Shown here piece after piece: positions 22,577 through 28,164 of a stretch of DNA of 28,164 nucleotides. The translations under genes were made by a program, and so were the position numbers. Every line of letters starts with the position of its first letter. Position 1 is the first letter of the stretch. The stretch is from JAAYZQ01 sp034428935. GTDB taxonomy: Bacteria > Chloroflexota > Anaerolineae > JAAYZQ01. The notes beneath the pieces were generated by a model. The model made no database searches. It saw only the letters and a list, made by a program, of their open reading frames with translations, and was not told the DNA's origin. The stretch is from contig DAOUHB010000011.1 in NCBI GenBank assembly GCA_034428935.1, positions 1 through 28,164 on the forward strand, in the 5' to 3' direction.

Positions 22577-22600
22577 GCCGCAGGCCGGGCGGCCTGCGGC
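22577..22600 (-). terminator. Hairpin terminator after the STAND-TPR gene
   Basis: A perfect 10-bp stem (GCCGCAGGCC/GGCCTGCGGC) with a 4-nt loop, 39 nt past the stop of the STAND-TPR gene. On the minus strand it is followed directly by ATTTTA. This is a good, if T-poor, intrinsic terminator and separates the NTPase unit from the TPR gene. Confidence 0.7.
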
Positions 22601-22639
22601 AAGAACTGCGCGCGTCAGCAGGGGCGGATGGCGCTTGCG

Positions 22640-25594
22640 CTAGCCCACTCCTCGAATCGCCAGGCCCAGGGTGTCCTCGAAGAACCTTCCCAAACGCTCC
22701 AGGCTGACGATGCCATACTTCGCAGCGAGGTCGGGTACCCTTTCCTGCAGGTATGCCAGATCCTCGTGGCTGCACGTCCGGAAGCGATGGTACATCTGCC
22801 GGAAGGTCTCGCCCAGGCCCACGGCCCGCTCCGAGAACCTTTCGAAATAGGCCGTGGAGAAGAGATAGTGAAGCATGGTCTCCTCCAACACCTCGCGGGT
22901 TACCGGCCGCTTGCCGTTCTCCGTGCCGATGTCAAAGGAAACGTTCCCTCTAAGCAGCTCGATCTTGCCGAGTTGAAGCCAGAACGACTCGATGGCACTC
23001 TCTGTCTTGATCGCGGGCCATTCTCTGTCCGGCCGCAGTCGGTACCCTTTGGGCACGACTTGCTCGCCTTTGTCCAGGATGGAATGAGCCTTGTCGTATT
23101 CCTTGCGCATGAGGTACACCTGGGCCAGATCCTCGCACGAGTCGGCCAGGAGCAGGGGCAGGTCGAGCTTCTCGGCCAGCTCGATGCTTTTCATCAGGTA
23201 CTCGACGGCGGCGCCGGACGCGGCGCGAAAAAGCCGAGGTTCATCCGCCTTCTGCTGGTCCAGGGCTGCCCGTGCTCGATAGATGCATCCCAGCTCGTTG
23301 AGCGCTTCTACCCGCCGCAGCGGCTCCTGTACCTCTTCGGCAAAGATCTGGACGGCCCGATCCAGATGTTCCGCAGCGCGGCCCAGCATCTCGGCTGCGT
23401 CCTGGTAGGAATACAGGCCATCTCTCCACAGGTTGCTCTTGTTGCGGAGGGCGTGACCCATCGTAATCGAAGCCAGCCCGATGCCGCGCTGGGCCGGGAT
23501 CCCTCGAAAGATTGCCAGGGCGTCCGTGGCAAGGCGCTCGGCGCGATGGGGCTCGGCAAACTCCAGGTGCACGATGGCTCGCGAGTTGAGGCTCAACGCC
23601 GTGCGGTATGGCAGGCCCTGCTCGTTGCGCAGCCGCAACCCATCGTCCACCAGGGTCTCGGCCCGGGTGCGGTGGCGCAGGAGAGCCCACACCCGGCCCA
23701 TGTTGTCGTTGGTGTTGGCCAGTTCTTCGCCCAGATCCGAGGCGCGAAAGTAGGGGAGGGCCGCCTGGAACTCTGTCAGAGCCAGGCGGAGATGGCCCAT
23801 GTGCATCCAGTACACGTAGCCCAGGTTGTTGTGTGCCCGTCCCAGGATCATGTTGCGCCGCCACCCCTCATAACTTGACGCATCCTCCAGGGCCAGATCG
23901 TCCGGTTTCCGCTCTCCCTCCAGGGCCCGGATGGTTCCGGCCAGGATCTCCACTGCCTTCTTCGTCTGGCCAATATAGATCAACGCCTGGGCATGATAGA
24001 CCGACGTTTCTGCCCTGGCTATCTCTGCAATGGGCCCCCGGCCTGGACAGAGGGGTTCGCCGGCCGCCATCGATGCTTCGGCAACCGCGACAGCCCGCTG
24101 GTTCTCCCCTCGGACCATCAAGCGCTTGATCCAGTTGGGCACTGCATCGCAATTGAACTCGTCCAATAGGCCGGGAGCGTCGCGCAGGATCCGCTGGTCG
24201 ATTGGACTCTTGCTGTTCAAGAAGGCCAGCACTTCATTGCGCATGCGCAGCTCAAAGCCTACCTCAGAGGCGCGAATGGGGGCATCCGCCTCCCGCACGT
24301 ACCAGCGGTATCCTTCCACCGGGTTGGCCCGCAGGCGATAGATGAGGGACTCTACCTGGGAGTCTTGCAGCGCCTTCCGTTCCTTGACCGTCTCCTGGTG
24401 AGCCTCGTACCTGTCTACGATTTTCTGGCTCAGGCGCTGGACCTCGTCCGCATGCAAGAGATGCCTATCGCACAGGATGTACAACTCGTCGTGCAGGAAC
24501 AGCCGCTCCTCGCCGGCAGGCCGCTTCACAAAGCCTCGCTTTGCCACGCCTGCCAGTCGTTCACGGCATGCCTCAAGGTCCCACTCGCCCGCCAGTTGTT
24601 GGAGCAGCTCGGCGTCGAGCCCCTTGCGCGCGATGGCCAGAAAGCGCAGGACATCCCGCAAGGAGCTGTCCGGCTCGCCGCGCATGACGTGATCGACGAG
24701 CAGGCGATCGATTTCTTCGTGCACTTCGCCGGGTGAGCTCTGCATCACGGCCTGTCGAAAAGGTTCCAGGTCCAACCCATGCTGGATGATCTCGGCTGCC
24801 AGATCGAGGCGAATGGGGTTTCCTTCGGTTACCCCCCACAGGCGCTGCCGCAGCTCCGGCTCGATCTCGCGGAGTGCAGGATAATGGTAGGCCTTTTTCT
24901 CGAAATACTCGGCCACCTCTTGCTCACTAAAGCCGCCCAGCTCAACCGGGTGAAAGCGAAGGCCAGGCTTGCCGACGAGTGTCTCTCTCAAGGCCTGGCC
25001 GAGATAGGGAGATTCCTCCGGCCGGCCTGCCAACAGCACCACACAGTTCTCCCAACGGCACAACTGGTCCAGGAGCCAGGCGCGCACGGTGGTGCTCTCG
25101 CTTTCCAGGCCGGTTCGCTTCTGCACCTCGTCGATCTCGTACTGCATCCGCTCGACGGTGTCCAGGGCGATGACGATGCGTTCCCAGCGGCTGACGGCGT
25201 TCACGCCACCGGCAAACAACTCGGCCAATTGCTTGCGCTCCACCTCCAGCTCGAGCCCTGGGAGGCCGGCCTCGCGCCGGGCCGTCCATTCGTCTCGCTT
25301 GCGGTGAAAATCGTCAAACTCACCGGCCGACTCCAGTGCCGTGCTGAGATGTTCCTCCAGCCCGCTGCTGGAATTGATCTCGGCGTGGTACAGGTCCAGG
25401 ATACCCGACCAGGGAAAATAGGCGGCGATGCCATCGGGACTGCCCAGCTCCAGCCCTACCTGGCGGAGCAGGACCGTCTTGCCTTCTCCGCCCTTGCTGC
25501 TTATATAGTAGATATCCGTCGTGCGATCTGTCGTATGAATGGCTTTGAGGATGTCGTCCGTAGCGTGCCGGCGGATCCACTCCCCGTTGTTCAT
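22640..25594 (-). CDS. STAND-type P-loop NTPase with C-terminal TPR array
   Basis: 984 aa. A P-loop is near the N-terminus ('YYISSKGGEGKTVLLRQVG', residues 29-47); the first Gly of the classic motif is Ser. Walker B is 'RIVIALDTVERM' (Asp145), followed by 'NCVVLLAGRPEESPYLG' (sensor-like) and the winged-helix-like 'LWGVTEGNPIRLDLAAEII'. This order fits STAND/AAA-type signalling NTPases. From about residue 480 to the end it is TPR-like ('LGRAHNNLGYVYWMHMGHLR', 'LGEELANTNDNMGRVWALLR', 'LADSCEDLAQVYLMRKEYDK'). The ATG at 25594 has AAGGAG 5 nt upstream; the frame is open to 26086, but that part overlaps the previous gene. It starts 22 nt after the stop of a second STAND-like NTPase. No effector domain (nuclease, TIR, protease) is visible at either end, so any output is probably carried by a partner. 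Confidence 0.85.
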   Translation of the reverse strand: MNNGEWIRRHATDDILKAIHTTDRTTDIYYISSKGGEGKTVLLRQVGLELGSPDGIAAYFPWSGILDLYHAEINSSSGLEEHLSTALESAGEFDDFHRKRDEWTARREAGLPGLELEVERKQLAELFAGGVNAVSRWERIVIALDTVERMQYEIDEVQKRTGLESESTTVRAWLLDQLCRWENCVVLLAGRPEESPYLGQALRETLVGKPGLRFHPVELGGFSEQEVAEYFEKKAYHYPALREIEPELRQRLWGVTEGNPIRLDLAAEIIQHGLDLEPFRQAVMQSSPGEVHEEIDRLLVDHVMRGEPDSSLRDVLRFLAIARKGLDAELLQQLAGEWDLEACRERLAGVAKRGFVKRPAGEERLFLHDELYILCDRHLLHADEVQRLSQKIVDRYEAHQETVKERKALQDSQVESLIYRLRANPVEGYRWYVREADAPIRASEVGFELRMRNEVLAFLNSKSPIDQRILRDAPGLLDEFNCDAVPNWIKRLMVRGENQRAVAVAEASMAAGEPLCPGRGPIAEIARAETSVYHAQALIYIGQTKKAVEILAGTIRALEGERKPDDLALEDASSYEGWRRNMILGRAHNNLGYVYWMHMGHLRLALTEFQAALPYFRASDLGEELANTNDNMGRVWALLRHRTRAETLVDDGLRLRNEQGLPYRTALSLNSRAIVHLEFAEPHRAERLATDALAIFRGIPAQRGIGLASITMGHALRNKSNLWRDGLYSYQDAAEMLGRAAEHLDRAVQIFAEEVQEPLRRVEALNELGCIYRARAALDQQKADEPRLFRAASGAAVEYLMKSIELAEKLDLPLLLADSCEDLAQVYLMRKEYDKAHSILDKGEQVVPKGYRLRPDREWPAIKTESAIESFWLQLGKIELLRGNVSFDIGTENGKRPVTREVLEETMLHYLFSTAYFERFSERAVGLGETFRQMYHRFRTCSHEDLAYLQERVPDLAAKYGIVSLERLGRFFEDTLGLAIRGVG

Positions 25595-25616
25595 CGTGAC
25601 TCCTTCCAGGTCTATT

Positions 25617-27056
25617 CTAGCGCTGCTGCGCGCGGGTCTCGGCATCAGAGACCACCATCTTGTATTCCTCCGGGGCCAGGGCCATAAGCTCTTGATCATC
25701 TTCCAGGGCTTCGACCAGTTCTTGCCAGGACGCCGCATCACGAGGCGGGCTGTCGCGCAGGAACTGTGCCCACCAGTCGCCAAAGGCCGGCCTTTGGCCC
25801 GCCGGCTCGCGACGGGACAGTTGCACATAGTGGTACATGATCTCGGGCAGAAACGTGGACAGGTAGCTCGGTTGCTTTTCCAGCCGCCTGTCGTGGAAAG
25901 ACAGTGCGGCGCGATGGACAGCGAGGAACCGATCCAGATGCGCTCGTTCCAGGTAAGCGGACAACAGCGCGCGCAGGACGGGGTCGGGTTCGTACACCTT
26001 TTTGTTTGTGTGCCAATACAGGAGATGCTGGGCCTGCAAGGCTTCGATGATGCGCATGTAGTAAGCGTCGCCCCGGTTCGCTTCACCCAGGCCCAGATCC
26101 TCCACGAGGGCTCGCAGGGATTCCACGTTCAACCACCGCAGCAGGCTGGCCGGCCTGGCCAGGCGGTGCAGCGATTCCTCGAGGCCCTCCAGGGCCTCCT
26201 CGACGACGTGGGCCAGGACCTCACCGGCCAGCCCTGGCTCGACCTTGTCTACGGACGCATCCTCAGCGCCAAGATCAATGCCCTGCTTTTCCAACTGGGT
26301 TCCCAGCAACTCGGCAGCCAGGGGGTGACCGAAGGCGTGTTGGTACAGCACGCGGCTCCAGGGCCGACTGGCCCCCAACTCCTCTCCGATTTCCTGTTCG
26401 CGAAAGCTGGACAGCCGATGCAGATCCACACGCCGCCGCACCTGAAATCGTTCCCAGCGGCGCAGCTCGCCTCGACCGGCGAAAACAAAGAGCACCCGGT
26501 CGGTGATGGCCAGTCTCTCTACCAGGTGCTCCTCGAGCCAATAGAAGCTCGTATCGTTCTGCCTCACCAGGGCATCCAGCGTGTCCAACATGATCAGCGG
26601 GGTGACCGCACTCGCGGCCCATTCCGTGACCTGCTGGACAAAGGCCTCGGCCCAATGCTCATCACTCGCCCGGCCGCCCAGGTCCGGGACCCCTTCGCCC
26701 ATCTGCAGGGCCAGTTGCATCCACAGCTCCTGGATCAGCTTCCCGCGCTGCAGCTCGTTTTCGTGCCACAGCGAAGCTGAACGCTCTTGGTCCAGGTCGA
26801 GGCGGGCGACGATGACGGGGCAGGGGCCTGGATCTTCCAGGGCGCGCCCCTTGTACAGGTCCTGCAGGCGCAGCAGGAGCCAGCTCTTGCCCATGCCATA
26901 CGCCCCCCAGAAGCACGTAACCACCAGGGGCATGGGCTCGCCGGCGATGCCGGTCTTGAGCTTGGTGCTGATGCGATCGATCTCTACCTTGCGGTTCACA
27001 AAGGGGCGGCCCGGTCCGGGGGCTTTCCGAGCCTGAAGCTTTGATGTGCCGTTCAT
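25617..27056 (-). CDS. STAND/AAA-type P-loop NTPase without TPR array
   Basis: 479 aa. 'GRPFVNRKVEIDRISTKL' (residues 16-33) is the common lead-in to prokaryotic AAA/STAND modules. Walker A is 'CFWGAYGMGKSWLL' (51-58), Walker B 'PLIMLDTLDAL' (Asp158), then 'RVLFVFAGRGELRRW' in the sensor position and a winged-helix-like region ('YQHAFGHPLAAELLG'). The rest is helical with no recognisable effector or repeats. The Walker B segment 'LDTLDAL' resembles 'LDTVERM' of the next gene, suggesting two related NTPase modules. The ATG at 27056 has GGGGAG 5 nt upstream. It is the first gene of the NTPase pair and lies 91 nt after the HAD gene. A two-ATPase assembly is a plausible inference. Confidence 0.82.
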   Translation of the reverse strand: MNGTSKLQARKAPGPGRPFVNRKVEIDRISTKLKTGIAGEPMPLVVTCFWGAYGMGKSWLLLRLQDLYKGRALEDPGPCPVIVARLDLDQERSASLWHENELQRGKLIQELWMQLALQMGEGVPDLGGRASDEHWAEAFVQQVTEWAASAVTPLIMLDTLDALVRQNDTSFYWLEEHLVERLAITDRVLFVFAGRGELRRWERFQVRRRVDLHRLSSFREQEIGEELGASRPWSRVLYQHAFGHPLAAELLGTQLEKQGIDLGAEDASVDKVEPGLAGEVLAHVVEEALEGLEESLHRLARPASLLRWLNVESLRALVEDLGLGEANRGDAYYMRIIEALQAQHLLYWHTNKKVYEPDPVLRALLSAYLERAHLDRFLAVHRAALSFHDRRLEKQPSYLSTFLPEIMYHYVQLSRREPAGQRPAFGDWWAQFLRDSPPRDAASWQELVEALEDDQELMALAPEEYKMVVSDAETRAQQR

Positions 27057-27147
27057 TATAACTCCCCAACGAGAACAAGAATGAAATTAGAAACCTGGCA
27101 AACGAACCATTGCCTGGAAATCTATGCTTCGCAGCGCAGTTGACGGT

Positions 27148-28029
27148 CTAGACCGCCCGCCGTTGCCTCTTCCAGCAGGTGAGCGCCGGCCACTTGACAA
27201 GGGTCTCGAAGGTGCCGGGCTTGTGCCGATAGGTGGGTGATGGCCTGGAGGACGATTTACGCCCTGTTTCGCGTTCGGCTCGCTCCAGGTAGGGAATGCG
27301 CCTTGGCTCAAATAGAGGATATGCCCGGGGTCGGGCACGATAGCACTCCAACCACCTGGGGAGCGCCTCGACGCTGGGCAGGTGGATCCCTGGCCAATCC
27401 CCATAATTTCCCAGGGGGTCGAGGTGAATGGCGCCCATCCCCGCCGCCCGCGCCCCCCAGACGTCGACCGTGTAGATGTCCCCGATGTAGATGACGTCCC
27501 TCGGGGATAGCCTCAGTTTGCTCAGGATCCCGTCAAACACCTGTCTTTGGGGTTTTGCAGCCCGCAACTCCCTGGAATCAAAGATGTGTTCAAAAAACGA
27601 AAGCAATCGCAGGTCCTTGAACACGGTCCGGGTCCGCCCATCAGAGTTCGAGAGCACGGACATTCTATATCCGGTGCGTTTCAGAAGAATCAGGGTGTTA
27701 CGCACCTCCGGGCGGGTAAAAGTCCACAGGTTGCGATCGTCATGCCGTTGTCGCCACTCTTCCGCAAGGCGTGTCGCAACCCGGTTCGGCAATCCGAGAG
27801 TGGTGGCTAACGTGCGGGCATATCCATCCGGCCAGGGGTCCTCGGGGAAGGGTGGCTTCTGGCGCGCCTTCTGATCCAGCTCATAGATGATCTGATAGTA
27901 TGCGTCGCGGAGTTGCTCGTGGGTGAGATGTATGCCACTCGCCAATGCCACGGCAATCAAGAACTCTTCGTCCGGAAACACGAGTGTGCCTCCGGCATCA
28001 AAGAGAAGGTAGGGCCTTTTCTTCTGCAA
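27148..28029 (-). CDS. HAD-superfamily hydrolase-like protein
   Basis: 293 aa from a TTG at 28029. Motif I is 'LLFDAGGTLVF', with the nucleophile Asp but Gly where phosphatases have the second Asp (DxD). Motif II is 'MSVLSNSDGR', motif III Lys lies in 'ELRAAKPQRQVFDGIL', and motif IV is 'VIYIGDIYTVDVWGARAAGM' (GDxxxxD). A helical cap lies between I and II ('DAYYQIIYELDQKARQKPPF'). The C-terminal 60 residues are basic and unlike the family. The TTG is supported by GGGAGG 6 nt upstream and by starting 9 codons before motif I. The frame stays open to the window edge, and that extension includes 'CCTRCG', so a longer protein cannot be excluded. It lies upstream of the NTPase genes on the same strand. 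Confidence 0.75.
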   Translation of the reverse strand: MQKKRPYLLFDAGGTLVFPDEEFLIAVALASGIHLTHEQLRDAYYQIIYELDQKARQKPPFPEDPWPDGYARTLATTLGLPNRVATRLAEEWRQRHDDRNLWTFTRPEVRNTLILLKRTGYRMSVLSNSDGRTRTVFKDLRLLSFFEHIFDSRELRAAKPQRQVFDGILSKLRLSPRDVIYIGDIYTVDVWGARAAGMGAIHLDPLGNYGDWPGIHLPSVEALPRWLECYRARPRAYPLFEPRRIPYLERAERETGRKSSSRPSPTYRHKPGTFETLVKWPALTCWKRQRRAV

Positions 28030-28164
28030 CTGCTGCCTCCCGGTGTCCGGCAACTCTGCTATGGTGTCGCTGCGTGGAGCTGGATGACCTATCGAGATCT
28101 GTTTGTCCCATAGTGAGCTGCCTCTTCCTGCTACATCGAATCCGCAACGCGTGCAGCATTGCAA

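Noticed and set aside
27045..27060. TATAAT overlapping the start of the bare NTPase gene as a promoter
   Set aside because: It overlaps the ATG itself and has no -35 at 16-18 bp; it is better explained as the A/T-rich spacer after GGGGAG.

Overview
The window is GC-rich chromosomal DNA, most likely from the Chloroflexota (Anaerolineae-like relatives). The main clues are lipoprotein solute-binding proteins with a Val/Glu/Lys-rich 'VEVEKEV' spacer after the lipid-anchored cysteine, MacB-like exporters with oversized FtsX permeases, a DUF4418 protein, and GAF/HisKA_3 sensor kinases paired with NarL-type regulators. This placement rests on gene style and is not proven. No tRNA, rRNA, CRISPR array, transposase or phage gene was seen.

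Layout. (1) Positions 1-6307, minus strand: an operon of a large FtsX-type permease, an HlyD/MacA-like lipoprotein adaptor, an ABC ATPase with an apparent C-terminal AbrB-like domain, and a family 1 solute-binding lipoprotein that runs off the left edge. Upstream lie an extended -10 promoter and four TGCA-headed repeats spaced exactly 11 bp apart. (2) Positions 6767-9712, plus strand and divergent from the exporter: a DUF4418 membrane protein, an N-terminally anchored protein of unknown function, a NapH-like polyferredoxin, one or two very small membrane proteins, and a four-helix membrane protein. (3) Positions 9861-15500, plus strand: a strong promoter with a roughly 310-nt leader, a family 5 (peptide-type) solute-binding lipoprotein, then an in-frame chimera joining the first 40 residues of a DppB-like permease to a DppF-like ATPase without its Walker A. 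An FAD-dependent oxidoreductase and an alanine/serine-glyoxylate-type aminotransferase follow. The genes expected between (rest of dppB, dppC, dppD, start of dppF) are missing.

(4) Positions 15533-18579: a clear promoter and a two-component system, a dCache-HAMP-GAF-HisKA_3 kinase broken by a one-base frameshift in a run of five G, and an intact LuxR/NarL-type regulator. (5) Positions 18670-19956: promoter, alpha/beta hydrolase and a small membrane protein. (6) Positions 19936-20564, minus strand: two or three very small proteins. (7) Positions 20676-28029, minus strand: a HAD-like protein, a STAND-type P-loop NTPase, a second STAND NTPase fused to a long TPR-type helical region, and, after a terminator and a new promoter, a stand-alone paralogue of that helical region. 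This NTPase/TPR cassette is the best candidate for an undescribed system. Its function cannot be read from sequence alone.

The recurring promoter form is an extended -10, TGC directly before TAnnnT, seen at six places on both strands.
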